Counted from the stretch's first letter, positions 22,229 through 31,459 are shown. The stretch: 52,335 bases of DNA from Ilumatobacteraceae bacterium (GCA_022843125.1 JALHOG010000032.1:1-52335); one strand, 5' to 3'. The notes: generated by a model not told the origin, from the sequence alone. Program-made: numbers and translations.

Positions 22229-23881
22229 GTGCCCACCGTGCGCGTCGTCCAGATCTCCGACACCCACATCGGTGCCGCGCTCACGCACCAGTCGATCACC
22301 CCAGAGGACGGGTTGGCGGCCACGGTCCGATCGGTCGCCGGCCTCCGTCCCGATCTGGTGCTGCTCACCGGTGACATCACCGACTCTGGGAAGTCCGACG
22401 ACTACCGCCGGGTCGTCGAGCTGCTCCAGCCGATCGGCGCGCCGGTCCTCGCGATCCCCGGCAACCACGACGATCCGGACGCTCTGCGCGCCCACTTCGG
22501 CGGTGAGTCCGACCGGTACCTCGGCGACTGGCGATTCCTGATGGTCGACACCACGGTGCCGGGCGAGATCCACGGCGAGATCGACGTGCCGTCGGTGATG
22601 CGGCGGCTCGGCCCCGACATCGGTTGGCCGACGCTGATCGCGCTCCACCATCCGCCGATCTCCTCCAGCAGCAAGCCGTGGTTCGAGCTGATCGGCGGTG
22701 ACGAGCTCGTGGCCGCGCTCGGCAAACGCACCGATGTGCGCCTGGTCGTCGGCGGCCACCTGCACGACTCCTACCGGGTCACGTGCGGAGGCGTCACCTA
22801 CATCAGTGCGCCATCCACCTGGTACTCGCTCGAGCACATTGATGCCGAGTACCGGCCCGACGACGGCGAGTGCGGTGCGGTTCGCATGGACCTGTACACC
22901 GATGGTCGCTTCGAGCTCGCCGTGGTGCCCCGCGACCGGCGCAGCTCCAGTGACCCGTCGGTGCTCGCCGCCGCAGCGCCCGCCCGCGTGGCGCGAGTCG
23001 ACGAGCGCCTGTTCGACCGGTTCATCGCCCTGCGGTGGAGCGTCGCGTCGAAGCCCACGCGCGGCGACGACTCGGTGTGGCGGGCGAGCCTCGACGTGAA
23101 CACCGGCGCCGTCGACTGCGTCAACCACGCCACTCGCGCCGACGCCGTGGCGGCACTCACCGCCGAGCTGATCGACGCAGGCGACGAGCGCGTGCTCGTC
23201 GGGGTCGACTTCCCACTCGGCTACCCGGCCGGCTTCGCCTCGCGCCTGTCGAAGGGTTCCGCCAACTGGCGTGCCGTGTGGGCTGCGATCGCCGACGAGA
23301 TCACCGACTCGCCGACCAACGAGAACAATCGGTTCGCCGCCGCCGGCCGGCTCAACGCCAGGGCTGGGATGTCACCCGGGCCGTTCTGGGGCTATCCGCC
23401 CGACCAGCAGGTCGGATCGCTCGGGACCGCTCACCCACCGACGATGTTCGGCCTCGCCGAGCACCGCATCGTCGACCGGCATCTGGCGGCACGCGGGCAC
23501 GCCCCTGGTTCGGTCTGGCAGCTCCACGGGCCTGGCGCCGTCGGCGGTCAGGCACTGCTCGGCATCGCCATGTTGCGCCGGCTCAGCGAGGAACCGGCGC
23601 TCGCGCGGCGGCTACGCATCTGGCCGTTCGAGACGGGGTGCGATCTCGTGCCCACACGCGGCAGCGTGGGTGCGATCGTCGTCGCCCAGGTGCTCCCCGG
23701 CGCGTTCGACGTCGATGGCGCGTCGCAGTCCCTCCGCGAGGTCGCCGAGCTCACCGGTGTGTGCACCCATCTCGCCCGCCTCGACGCCGCCGGCGGGCTC
23801 GGCGCGCTGTTCGCTCCCGAGCTCGACGTCGACGAGGCCCGGGCGGTCGAGCGTGAAGAGGGTTGGGTCATCGCTCCCTGA
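22229..23881 (+). CDS. CpdA-like metallophosphoesterase fused to a DUF429-like domain
   Basis: A 550-residue two-domain protein. Residues 1 to about 240 are a calcineurin-type phosphodiesterase with all metal motifs: SDTH (10-13), GDITDSG, GNHDD, the HHPP histidine and GGHLH; it resembles CpdA-type cyclic-nucleotide phosphodiesterases. From about residue 260 a second domain starts (RFIALRWSVASKP), with GVDFPLGYPAGFA near 323-336, a NNRFAAA segment and WPFETG near 465. The acidic GVDFPLG motif recalls DUF429-like RNase H-fold proteins and a family often mislabelled in cobalamin or molybdopterin synthesis; its function is unknown. I have not seen this fusion described. The GTG start follows TACGCT by 8 nt. 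Confidence 0.8.
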   Translation: MPTVRVVQISDTHIGAALTHQSITPEDGLAATVRSVAGLRPDLVLLTGDITDSGKSDDYRRVVELLQPIGAPVLAIPGNHDDPDALRAHFGGESDRYLGDWRFLMVDTTVPGEIHGEIDVPSVMRRLGPDIGWPTLIALHHPPISSSSKPWFELIGGDELVAALGKRTDVRLVVGGHLHDSYRVTCGGVTYISAPSTWYSLEHIDAEYRPDDGECGAVRMDLYTDGRFELAVVPRDRRSSSDPSVLAAAAPARVARVDERLFDRFIALRWSVASKPTRGDDSVWRASLDVNTGAVDCVNHATRADAVAALTAELIDAGDERVLVGVDFPLGYPAGFASRLSKGSANWRAVWAAIADEITDSPTNENNRFAAAGRLNARAGMSPGPFWGYPPDQQVGSLGTAHPPTMFGLAEHRIVDRHLAARGHAPGSVWQLHGPGAVGGQALLGIAMLRRLSEEPALARRLRIWPFETGCDLVPTRGSVGAIVVAQVLPGAFDVDGASQSLREVAELTGVCTHLARLDAAGGLGALFAPELDVDEARAVEREEGWVIAP

Positions 23882-23901
23882 GCGCGTGATGCGCCGGACG
23901 G

Positions 23902-25818
23902 TCAGTGGCCGGTGGGTGGGCGGAGCCGATCGGCCACCGACTCGGTGAACCGGTCGAGGACCATGGCCATCAGCACCAGCGCCAGGCCGGCCTCGAACCC
24001 CTGGCCGAAGTTGCTCCGCTGGAGCGCCTCGTACACGAGGTACCCGAGGCCCGCGCCGCCGACGGTGCCGGCGATGATCTGCATTGCGAGCGCCATCATG
24101 ATCACCTGGTTGACGGCGGTCATGATCGTCGGCGCCGCGAGTGGGATCCGAACCCCGAACATCGTCTGGCGCGGTGTGGCGCCGAAGGTCTGCGATGCCT
24201 CGATGCTCTCGGCGGGCACCTCCCGGATGCCGAGCGCCGTGATCGCCACGCCGGGCACCATCGCGTACGCGACGGTCGCGATGATGCCGGGGACGACACC
24301 GACGGTGAACCAGACGACGAAGGGGATGACGTAGACGAACGCGGGCATCGTCTGCAGGGTGTCGAGGATCGGGCTCAGGGCGGCTTGGATCCGACGGTTG
24401 CGGCCCGCCCACACTCCGAGCGGGATCGCCAGGGTGAGGGCGAGCACCGTCGAGATCACCACCTGTACCAACGTCTCGATAGCCGGCTCCCACGTGCCGA
24501 GCAGGCCCATCGAGGCCACCGCCGTCGCGGCGAACACGCCGAGCCGCCAACTCCGCAGGCGCCAGCCGACCCAACCCACCGCGACGACGATCACCGGCCA
24601 CACGATCGTGTCGGTGAGGAGGTCGCGCAACGGCAGGTACACCCACGTGACGGTGGTGTCGTTGAGCCAGCGCGTCTGGTCGCGGAGGTTGTCGCGGATC
24701 CAGGCGACACCGTTGTCCACTGGATCCCAGGCGGCCCAGTCCCACACGGCCGGGAAGGCGGTGATTCCGGCGGCACGGCCAGCGACGAGTGCGGCGGCGA
24801 TCCCTCCGGCGATGCCGGCAGTGACTCGCCACGGCAGGCGGCGCGTGGGGTCGCGCTCGGCGGCGGCGCGTGCGAGGCGGTCGAGGATCATCGCGATCGC
24901 GACGATCGCGAACCCGGCGGCGAGCCCGCGCCCGGCGCGCCGCTGGTTGAGGCTCTCGTAGATCGGGCTACCCAGACCGCCGGCGCCGATCAGCGTGGCG
25001 AGCACGACGATGCCGAGCGCCATCATCACGGTCTGGGACATACCGGTCACGATGGTGCGCACCGCCATCGGCAGCTGCACCTTGAGCATCGTCTGCAGCG
25101 ACGAGGCGCCGAACATCGTCGAGGCCTCGACGGCGGCGGTGGGGACCTGCTTGATGCCGAGCGTGGTGAGCCGCACCACTGGGGGCAGCGCGTAGATCAC
25201 CGTGGTGACCGCTGCCGGCACGTCACCGATCCCGAGCAGCATGAACAGCGGGAGGAAGTACACGAACGCCGGGATCGTCTGCATCGCGTCGAGCGCCGGA
25301 CGGATGGCAGTCTCGACGCGCGGTCGGGTGGCGGCCAGCACGCCGATCGGTAGGCCGATCACCACGGCCAGGAGCACCGACGCCGACATGAGCGCGAGGG
25401 TCTCCATGCTCGGTTCCCACAGGTCGAACACGCCGATGTACACGAAGCCGCCGACCACCACCGCGGTGGCCGACCACTTCCGCCGACTGAGCGGCAACAG
25501 CGCCACCAGTGCGATCACCACGAACCAGGGCGCCCACAGGAGGAAGTCGGTGAAGCGTTCGATGATGCCGCCGACGAACCGGCTGATCGGGGTCAGGAAC
25601 TCGGTGAACAGCGGGTGGACGAGGCGGTTCTCCCGCATCCACGCGCCGGCCCGATCGATCGGTTCGGACAACCAGGTGTCGAGTTCGGCGGGGAACGTGG
25701 CCACCGATCGGAACGCGATCTGCAGCGCGACTGCAGCGGCCATCAGACCGACCCACGGCCGCGAGCGACGCAGCACGAGCGGCGCCGACCGCTCCCGGAG
25801 TGGGATCGTCGCGGTCAC
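23902..25818 (-). CDS. proW: Glycine betaine/proline-type ABC transporter permease, tandem fused domains
   Basis: A 638-residue inner-membrane permease made of two homologous halves (about 1-300 and 320-638), each with a binding-protein-dependent permease domain. The EAA coupling loops are AVEASTMFGASSLQTMLKVQLP and SIEASQTFGATPRQTMFGVRIP; each half also has the DTLQTMPAFVY or DAMQTIPAFVY segment typical of ProW/OpuAB. One polypeptide may therefore form the whole channel. The GTG start overlaps the ATPase stop as GTGA, so the two are coupled. With the ATPase and the divergent binding protein it imports a quaternary amine, probably glycine betaine or choline. Confidence 0.92.
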   Translation of the reverse strand: MTATIPLRERSAPLVLRRSRPWVGLMAAAVALQIAFRSVATFPAELDTWLSEPIDRAGAWMRENRLVHPLFTEFLTPISRFVGGIIERFTDFLLWAPWFVVIALVALLPLSRRKWSATAVVVGGFVYIGVFDLWEPSMETLALMSASVLLAVVIGLPIGVLAATRPRVETAIRPALDAMQTIPAFVYFLPLFMLLGIGDVPAAVTTVIYALPPVVRLTTLGIKQVPTAAVEASTMFGASSLQTMLKVQLPMAVRTIVTGMSQTVMMALGIVVLATLIGAGGLGSPIYESLNQRRAGRGLAAGFAIVAIAMILDRLARAAAERDPTRRLPWRVTAGIAGGIAAALVAGRAAGITAFPAVWDWAAWDPVDNGVAWIRDNLRDQTRWLNDTTVTWVYLPLRDLLTDTIVWPVIVVAVGWVGWRLRSWRLGVFAATAVASMGLLGTWEPAIETLVQVVISTVLALTLAIPLGVWAGRNRRIQAALSPILDTLQTMPAFVYVIPFVVWFTVGVVPGIIATVAYAMVPGVAITALGIREVPAESIEASQTFGATPRQTMFGVRIPLAAPTIMTAVNQVIMMALAMQIIAGTVGGAGLGYLVYEALQRSNFGQGFEAGLALVLMAMVLDRFTESVADRLRPPTGH

Positions 25819-26840
25819 GCGTCCTCCAGGAGGGCGACGACACGTTCGCGTGCGACGTGGCCGATCACGCCGCCGTCGTCGCCGACCACGGTGAGCGACT
25901 CGGGGTCGTCGAGCAATCGCGGGATCAACGTCTCGACGAGGTCGTCGACGTGGACCCGCCGTGCGCCTCCCTCGCCGCCGATCATGACGTCTCCGGCACA
26001 GAGCACCTTCGACTTCGGGATGTCGCGCGTGAACTCGCGGACGTAGTCGGTTGCCGGCTCGGTGATCAGTTCCGCGGCGGTTCCCACCTGGTCGAACACG
26101 CCGTCCTTCATGATCGCGATGCGGTCGCCGAGCTTGATCGCCTCGGCGAAGTCGTGGGTGATGAACACGAGCGTGCGCTGCAGCTCGCCCTGCAACCGGA
26201 TCAGCTCGTCCTGCATGTCGCGCCGGATCAGCGGGTCGAGTGCCGAGAACGGTTCGTCGAAGAACAGCACCTCCGGGTCGATCGCGAGCGCACGGGCGAG
26301 CCCGACGCGCTGCTGCATGCCGCCCGACAACTGCTGCGGGTAGTGCCGCTCGTACCCGTGCAGGCCCACCACGTCGAGCACACGCATCGCTCGCTCGTGC
26401 CGCTCGCGCTTGGCGATGCCCTGCACCTCGAGTCCGTAGGCGGCGTTGTCGATCACCGAGCGGTGCGGGAACAGGCCGAAGTGCTGGAACACCATCGAGA
26501 GCTTGCGGCGTCGGACCTCGCGCAGCGCCCGGTCGTCCATCGCGGTGAGGTCGTCGCCGTCGAGGAGGACCTGGCCGCGGGTGACCTCGGTGAGACGGGC
26601 GAGGCACCGGACGAGCGTCGACTTTCCCGAGCCCGACAGCCCCATCACGACGAACGTCTCGCCTCGCCGCACGTCGAACGACACGTCGCGCACGCCGATG
26701 GTGCACCCCGTCGACGTGAGCACCTCGGCGCGCCCGGCGCCGTTGGTGGCCTCCTCGATCGCTCGCTCCGGTCTGGGCCCGAAGACCTTCCAGAGGCCGC
26801 GCGCGCTCAGGCACGGCCCCGACGTTCCCCCATCGGTCAT
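25815..26840 (-). CDS. proV: Glycine betaine/choline ABC transporter ATP-binding protein
   Basis: A 341-residue ABC ATPase of the ProV/OpuAA group. Walker A GLSGSGKST, Q-loop FQHFGLFPH, signature LSGGMQQR, Walker B VLFFDEPFSALD and switch THDFAEA are all present. The roughly 60 residues after the ATPase core look like a single short CBS-like segment, whereas osmosensing homologues usually have two. The ATG at 26840 follows TACATT by 6 nt; an upstream in-frame start would run through the promoter region. It is the first gene of a two-gene operon with the fused permease, divergent from the binding-protein gene. Confidence 0.93.
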   Translation of the reverse strand: MTDGGTSGPCLSARGLWKVFGPRPERAIEEATNGAGRAEVLTSTGCTIGVRDVSFDVRRGETFVVMGLSGSGKSTLVRCLARLTEVTRGQVLLDGDDLTAMDDRALREVRRRKLSMVFQHFGLFPHRSVIDNAAYGLEVQGIAKRERHERAMRVLDVVGLHGYERHYPQQLSGGMQQRVGLARALAIDPEVLFFDEPFSALDPLIRRDMQDELIRLQGELQRTLVFITHDFAEAIKLGDRIAIMKDGVFDQVGTAAELITEPATDYVREFTRDIPKSKVLCAGDVMIGGEGGARRVHVDDLVETLIPRLLDDPESLTVVGDDGGVIGHVARERVVALLEDA

Positions 26841-26845
26841 GGAGG

Positions 26846-26852
26846 TAATGTA
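26846..26852. promoter_or_regulatory. Overlapping bidirectional -10 element
   Basis: TAATGTA reads TAATGT on the plus strand (binding-protein gene, whose 5' leader carries a Shine-Dalgarno sequence) and TACATT on the minus strand (ATPase gene, leaderless, 6 nt to ATG 26840). Confidence 0.5.
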
Positions 26853-26900
26853 CGCGACTCTCGGAGGGCCGACGGCGGCCCTCCGGACAAAGGGGAGAAC

Positions 26901-27926
26901 ATGAAGCGCAAACTGGCAGTGATCGCTGCGATGGCACTGGCCGTCGCGGCGTGCGGTGGCGACGAAGAAACGCCGGCAGCAGGTGGTGACGACACCGCCG
27001 CTGACGCCACGGCAGCGGCCCCGGCCGAAACGGCGGAGGCCCCAGCTGCGAGCGGCGATCCGCAGACGATCACCCTCGTGGTCAACCCGTGGTCGGCGTC
27101 GCGGCTCAACGCGGAGGTCGCCAAGCTGATCATCGAGAGCGAGCTCGGCCACACGGTCGAGATCACCGAGGTCAACGAGAACGATGCGATGTTCACCGGC
27201 CTGGCCGATGGCACCCTCGACGCCGTGCTCGAGATCTGGCCGTCGGGCGTGACCGACGCCGAGACGGCGTTCTTCGACGCCGGCACCGTCGACAACCTCG
27301 GCCCGCTCGGCGCCGTCGGCAAGATCGGCTGGTGGGTACCGAGCTATGTGATCGACGAGTACCCCGAGCTCGCCACCTGGGAGGGGTTCTCCTCGCCGGA
27401 GGCGGCCGAGCTGTTCGCCACCGCCGAGACGGGTGACCTCGGCCGGTTCCTCGGGACCGACCCGTCGTACGCCCAGTACGACGAGCAGATCATCACCAAC
27501 CTCGGTTTGCCGTTCCAGGTGCAGTTCTCCGGTTCCGAGCCGGCCACGGTCGGCGAGCTCGACGCACGGGTCGCCGCCGGCGAGCCGATCGTCATGTACT
27601 GGTGGACGCCCACCGCAGCGGTCGCGAAGTACGACCTCGTCAACGTGGCGCTGCCCGCCTACAACGACGAGTGCGGCGCGTCGGCGGCAGCCGGCGACGG
27701 CGGCGTCGACTGCGACTACCCGGAGGACGTGCTGTTCAAGGCGGCGTCGGCAGGCCTCGCCGAGAAGGCGCCCGACGTGTACGCCCTGCTGCAGAAGTTC
27801 ACCATCACCACCGAGGACCAGCTGTCGATGCTGCCCCCGATGGAGATCGACGGAGAGGACCCGGCGAAGGTCGCCGCCGACTGGGTGGCCGCCAACGAGT
27901 CCGTCTGGTCGGCCTGGCTCACCTGA
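26901..27926 (+). CDS. proX: Glycine betaine/choline-binding lipoprotein of ABC importer
   Basis: A 341-residue OpuAC-type substrate-binding lipoprotein. The signal peptide ends in LAVAAC with the lipidated Cys at 18, followed by an Ala/Asp/Glu-rich linker to about 55. The binding domain has TLVVNPWSASRLNAEV near its start, VLEIWPSGV, GWWVPSYV and VMYWWTP, giving several tryptophans suited to cation-pi binding of a trimethylammonium group. AAAGGGGAGAAC precedes the ATG, so unlike its divergent partner it has a leader. A 41-bp palindrome lies 25 nt after the stop. BetA nearby suggests choline or betaine as substrate. Confidence 0.92.
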   Translation: MKRKLAVIAAMALAVAACGGDEETPAAGGDDTAADATAAAPAETAEAPAASGDPQTITLVVNPWSASRLNAEVAKLIIESELGHTVEITEVNENDAMFTGLADGTLDAVLEIWPSGVTDAETAFFDAGTVDNLGPLGAVGKIGWWVPSYVIDEYPELATWEGFSSPEAAELFATAETGDLGRFLGTDPSYAQYDEQIITNLGLPFQVQFSGSEPATVGELDARVAAGEPIVMYWWTPTAAVAKYDLVNVALPAYNDECGASAAAGDGGVDCDYPEDVLFKAASAGLAEKAPDVYALLQKFTITTEDQLSMLPPMEIDGEDPAKVAADWVAANESVWSAWLT

Positions 27927-27951
27927 CGCACTGCGCTGTACGACACACCCT

Positions 27952-27992
27952 GCCCACGTTCACGTTGTGTCTGACACAACGTGAACGTGGGC
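27952..27992. terminator. 41-bp near-perfect palindrome downstream of binding-protein gene
   Basis: Two 20-nt arms (27952-27971 and 27973-27992) are perfect reverse complements around a single T. As RNA it forms an 18-19 bp hairpin. No T-run follows, so it is either a strong actinobacterial terminator without a U-tract or a protein-binding or recombination site. Confidence 0.55.
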
Positions 27993-28018
27993 GGTGACCA
28001 GGCTCGGAAAGGAGCGAT

Positions 28019-29182
28019 GTGTTGCTGATGAGATCGAGGTGTTTCGCTCGAGTGGTCGTGTCGGCGTGCGTGGTCGTCGGCGCGGTCGGCTGTGGGTCCG
28101 AGTCGGACGGAGATCCGGCGACGGGCTCCGGTCCGCCGACCACCGACGGAGATTCGGCGACGGGCTCCGGCCCGCAGACCACCGACGGAGACGGCGACGT
28201 GCGAGTCGGCGTGATGACCGCCGCCCTGGCCCGGACTCCCGTGGAGTCGGTCGGCGACGGGGTCGCGTACCTGATCACGATCGCCGATCTCGACGCCGTT
28301 GCCGGCGCGACCGGCCACGATCGTGCGTCGGGCGCTGCCGACGAGGCGGCGTGGGCACGCTCGCTGGCATTTCCCGACTCGGCGGTGCCCGTCCTTCCGT
28401 TCGACCTGCTCGGCCGGAGCATGATCGATGGCGAGGGCTTGGAGCAGGCGTACGGGTTCGCACTGAGCGACGTCGACACCTTCGTCGAGGTCGCCGCACC
28501 GCCGATCAAGACGGCGGTGCTCTCCGGCGATCTCACACTGGCGCCGGCGGCAGCACCGACCGGAATCGACGGCGTGGTCACCTTCGGCGAGGGTGACGAC
28601 CACGCGCCGAATCCCGACGCCATGTCGCCGGTCAACCCGATCGGCATACCGGTGCGCGCCGCGCAACGCGACGGCTCGACGATCCTCACCACGTCGACGG
28701 ACGCCGCAGGCGCGTGGCTCGCCGGTGGCGCGGCGCTGGCGGACGACGAGGCGTTGGCTGCGCTGGCCGGCGCGCTCGACACTGCCGGCGCGATCTCGGC
28801 GGTGATCGAACGTGGGAGCTTCCTGCGGCCCCTGGGGGCCGACCGGACCGCCCCGCCGTCCGACATCACCGTCCCGACGCCGACAGGCATCGTTCCCTTC
28901 GACGTGGTCGCGGTCGGGTGGACGGGCGATGCCGAGACCCCGATCGTCGTCGTCTATTCGTTCCCGAATGCCGCCGCCGCGTCGGACAGCGTTGCAGGGC
29001 TGGAGGCCGCCTACGCCGAACGGTCGACCGTCTTCGACCAGCCGATCCCCGACGTCGTCGAACTGGTGTCGATCGAGGCGAGCGGTAGCACGGTGGTGGC
29101 CCTGCTGCGTCCAGCCGCCGGGTTCGGAGCCTCCGAGATCGCAGGGATGCTGAACCGACGCGACGCGCCATTCGGGTACTGA
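28019..29182 (+). CDS. Predicted lipoprotein, unknown function
   Basis: A 387-residue secreted lipoprotein with a basic N-terminus, a hydrophobic core and a VGAVGC lipobox. The mature protein begins with two 13-residue repeats (D-G-D-x-A-T-G-S-G-P-x-T-T) and continues as a globular domain of about 320 residues that I do not recognise. Paired stretches such as DVVAVGWTG and ALAGALDTAGAISAVIERG suggest an alpha/beta fold. The GTG at 28019 is used because AAAGGAG lies 4 nt before it; an ATG at 28028 is an alternative. It sits between the betaine importer and betA, but its role there is not shown. Confidence 0.65.
   Translation: MLLMRSRCFARVVVSACVVVGAVGCGSESDGDPATGSGPPTTDGDSATGSGPQTTDGDGDVRVGVMTAALARTPVESVGDGVAYLITIADLDAVAGATGHDRASGAADEAAWARSLAFPDSAVPVLPFDLLGRSMIDGEGLEQAYGFALSDVDTFVEVAAPPIKTAVLSGDLTLAPAAAPTGIDGVVTFGEGDDHAPNPDAMSPVNPIGIPVRAAQRDGSTILTTSTDAAGAWLAGGAALADDEALAALAGALDTAGAISAVIERGSFLRPLGADRTAPPSDITVPTPTGIVPFDVVAVGWTGDAETPIVVVYSFPNAAAASDSVAGLEAAYAERSTVFDQPIPDVVELVSIEASGSTVVALLRPAAGFGASEIAGMLNRRDAPFGY
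28106..28183 (+). repeat. Two tandem 39-bp units in the lipoprotein linker
   Basis: Units at 28106-28144 and 28145-28183 encode D-G-D-x-A-T-G-S-G-P-x-T-T twice, with a partial third DGD. Codon-level similarity points to recent duplication. Confidence 0.8.
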
Positions 29183-29192
29183 CCCACAGCGC

Positions 29193-30866
29193 TCATCCTG
29201 GGTGGCGGTAGAAGTCGAGTGTCTCTGGTGGGAGCGGGGTGTTGCCGGCGATCAGGTCGGCCGCTTTCTCGGCGAGCATCATCACCGGGGCGTAGATGTT
29301 GCCGTTCGTGACGTAGCGCATCGACGACGCGTCGACCACGCTCACGCCCTGCACCCCGTGCACGCCCATCGTGAGCGGGTCGATCACCGAGTCGGTGCCG
29401 TCGCCCTCGGCGCCCATCCGGCAGGTGCACGACGGGTGCAGCGCGGTCTCGGCATCCTTCGCGACCCAGTCGAGGATCTCCTGGTCGGTCTGGACCGCGG
29501 GGCCCGGTGAGATCTCGCCGCCGTTGAACGCCTCGAGCGCGGGCTGGTTGAGGATGGTGCGGGTCACGCGGACCGCCTCGACCCACTCGCGCCGGTCCTG
29601 GTCGGTCGACAGGTAGTTGAACCGGATCGCCGGCTTGGCGCGCGGATCGGTCGACGTGATGCGGACGTCGCCGCGCGCATCGGAGTACATCGGCCCGATG
29701 TGCACCTGATACCCGTGACCGCCGTCGGCCGACGGGGTGCCGTCGTAGCGGATCGCGATCGGCAGGAAGTGGAACATCAGGTTCGGGTAGGCGACGTCGT
29801 CGTTGGAGCGCACGAACCCGCCGCCCTCGAAGTGGTTGGTGGCGCCCGGCCCCCTGCGGGCCAGCCACATCGCGCCGACGATCGGCCGCTTCCACATCGC
29901 CATCCACGGCTGGATCGACACCGGCTGGAGACTCTTGTGCTGGATGTAGACCTCGAGGTGGTCCTGCAGGTGTTGCCCGACCGCGGGGAGGTGGTGGATC
30001 GGCTCGATGCCGAGCGAGCGCAGGTGCTCGGCGTCGCCGATGCCCGACAGCTGGAGCAGTTGCGGCGAGTTGAAGGCGCCGCCGCACAGGATCACCTCGC
30101 CCGCGTCGACCCGCTCGGTGGCGCGCACGCGGCCCGCGAACGAACGGGAGTACTCGACCCCGGTGGCGCGGGTGCCGTCGAACAGGATCCGGTGCGCCAG
30201 GGCGCGGGTGACGACCGTCAGGTTCGGCCGGCTCTTCACGGGGTGGATGTAGGCGCGGGCGGAGCTGAGCCGGCGGCCGCGGTGCACGTTGCGGTCGAAC
30301 TTGGCGAACCCTTCCTGGCGGTAGCCGTTGACGTCGTCGGTGCGCGGGTAGCCCGCCTGCACCGTGGCGTCGAAGAAGGCGTCGAACAGCGGGTTGGTGG
30401 CCGGGCCACGCTCGAGTACGAGCGGGCCGTCGTGGCCGCGGAACGGCGTGTCCGGGTCGGCGAGCGCGTTCTCCATCCGCTTGAAGTACGGCAGGCAGTG
30501 GGCGTGGCTCCACGTCTCCATGCCGGGGTCGGCGGCCCAGCGCTCGTAGTCGAGCGGGTTGCCGCGCTGGAAGATCATCCCGTTGATCGAACCGCTGCCG
30601 CCGAGCACCTTGCCGCGTGCGTGGTACACGCGGCGGCCGTTCATGAACGGCTCGGGTTCGGACTCGTACTTCCAGTCGTAGAAGCGGCTGCCGATCGGGA
30701 ACGCGAGCGCGGCCGGCATGTGGATGAAGACGTCCCACTTGTAGTCGGGCCGGCCGGCCTCGAGCACGAGCACCGTCGTCGAGGGATCGGCCGACAGACG
30801 GTTGGCCAGGACCGATCCGGCGGACCCGCCCCCCACGATCACGTAGTCGTACCGCTTGCTCACCAT
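29193..30866 (-). CDS. betA: Choline dehydrogenase (GMC oxidoreductase)
   Basis: A 557-residue FAD-dependent GMC enzyme that oxidises choline to betaine aldehyde and on to glycine betaine. It begins [19 protein letters not shown] (FAD-binding), followed by [47 protein letters not shown] and HPSCTCRMG, closely following E. coli BetA along its length. The active-site His region is HPSCTC and the C-terminal [10 protein letters not shown] segment is present. The ATG at 30866 follows TAGCGT by 8 nt. It stands alone, about 1.3 kb from the betaine/choline importer, so uptake and oxidation of choline for osmoprotection is a fair inference. No betB or betI is in the window. Confidence 0.93.
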   Translation of the reverse strand: MVSKRYDYVIVGGGSAGSVLANRLSADPSTTVLVLEAGRPDYKWDVFIHMPAALAFPIGSRFYDWKYESEPEPFMNGRRVYHARGKVLGGSGSINGMIFQRGNPLDYERWAADPGMETWSHAHCLPYFKRMENALADPDTPFRGHDGPLVLERGPATNPLFDAFFDATVQAGYPRTDDVNGYRQEGFAKFDRNVHRGRRLSSARAYIHPVKSRPNLTVVTRALAHRILFDGTRATGVEYSRSFAGRVRATERVDAGEVILCGGAFNSPQLLQLSGIGDAEHLRSLGIEPIHHLPAVGQHLQDHLEVYIQHKSLQPVSIQPWMAMWKRPIVGAMWLARRGPGATNHFEGGGFVRSNDDVAYPNLMFHFLPIAIRYDGTPSADGGHGYQVHIGPMYSDARGDVRITSTDPRAKPAIRFNYLSTDQDRREWVEAVRVTRTILNQPALEAFNGGEISPGPAVQTDQEILDWVAKDAETALHPSCTCRMGAEGDGTDSVIDPLTMGVHGVQGVSVVDASSMRYVTNGNIYAPVMMLAEKAADLIAGNTPLPPETLDFYRHPG

Positions 30867-30874
30867 GGCGGGCG

Positions 30875-30880
30875 ACGCTA
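30875..30880 (-). promoter_or_regulatory. -10 box of betA
   Basis: TAGCGT on the minus strand, 8 nt before the ATG at 30866. Confidence 0.5.
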
Positions 30881-30900
30881 CCGCCCTGGCGAAACCTGCG

Positions 30901-30906
30901 TAGCCT
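30901..30906 (+). promoter_or_regulatory. -10 box of secreted protein gene
   Basis: TAGCCT, 8 nt before the GTG start at 30915, divergent from the betA promoter. Confidence 0.5.
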
Positions 30907-30914
30907 TCCGCCCC

Positions 30915-31436
30915 GTGAGCAGGTCGGTGGTGCTGGCGGCGATGGCGGCGGTCGTGGCGATGGCAGTGCCCGCGGCGTGCGCCGGCGATGACGTGCCGGT
31001 GGTCCGTGATGCAGCGCCGTCGACCGTGGCGCCCACCGCGCCGCCCCCGGCGAGCGTGCTCGCCCCGAGCCAGACCACGCCCGACACGATCGCCGCACCC
31101 GACCTGCCGCCGCCGTGCGACCCGTCGGTGCTCCGGTTCTCGGCGCCCTCGCCGCTCGCCGACGGTGCGCTCGCGATCCGGATCGAGAACGTCGGCACCG
31201 TTCGGTGCGAAGCGACGCTCGACGAGAGCCCGATCGTCGACGAGTCGATGGAGCCCGACGTGTGGCTCGACGCCGGCGGTGCCGGTGAGCTCCTGGTCGC
31301 GGTCGACGCGGTCTCGTGCGCAGCCCCCGGCCCGGTGGAGTCGATCGGACTGATCGTGAACGGGGCACCGGTGGCGGTGGTGGTCGAGCCGATCGAGGCC
31401 TGCACGATCACGCTCACGGCGCTGTACCCGCTCTGA
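30915..31436 (+). CDS. Small secreted protein, possible lipoprotein, unknown function
   Basis: A 173-residue protein with an N-terminal signal sequence ([18 protein letters not shown]) ending at Cys22, a candidate but not ideal lipobox because proline occupies position -3. A Pro/Thr-rich linker follows to about 65, then a small beta-rich domain with four further cysteines ([22 protein letters not shown]) likely to form disulfides. The GTG start is fixed by TAGCCT 8 nt upstream. It resembles small actinobacterial DUF4232-like secreted proteins only in general style. It is divergent from betA. Confidence 0.65.
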   Translation: MSRSVVLAAMAAVVAMAVPAACAGDDVPVVRDAAPSTVAPTAPPPASVLAPSQTTPDTIAAPDLPPPCDPSVLRFSAPSPLADGALAIRIENVGTVRCEATLDESPIVDESMEPDVWLDAGGAGELLVAVDAVSCAAPGPVESIGLIVNGAPVAVVVEPIEACTITLTALYPL

Positions 31437-31453
31437 GACGCCGCATGTCGCGG

Positions 31454-31459
31454 TACTGT
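31454..31459 (+). promoter_or_regulatory. -10 box of GNAT gene
   Basis: TACTGT lies 28 nt before the ATG at 31488, leaving room for the AGGAGG site; this gene has a leader. Confidence 0.4.

Noticed and set aside
27952..27992. Palindrome as half of a repeat family (REP/ERIC-like)
   Set aside because: I found no second copy of the arm in this window, so a repeat family is not supported here.
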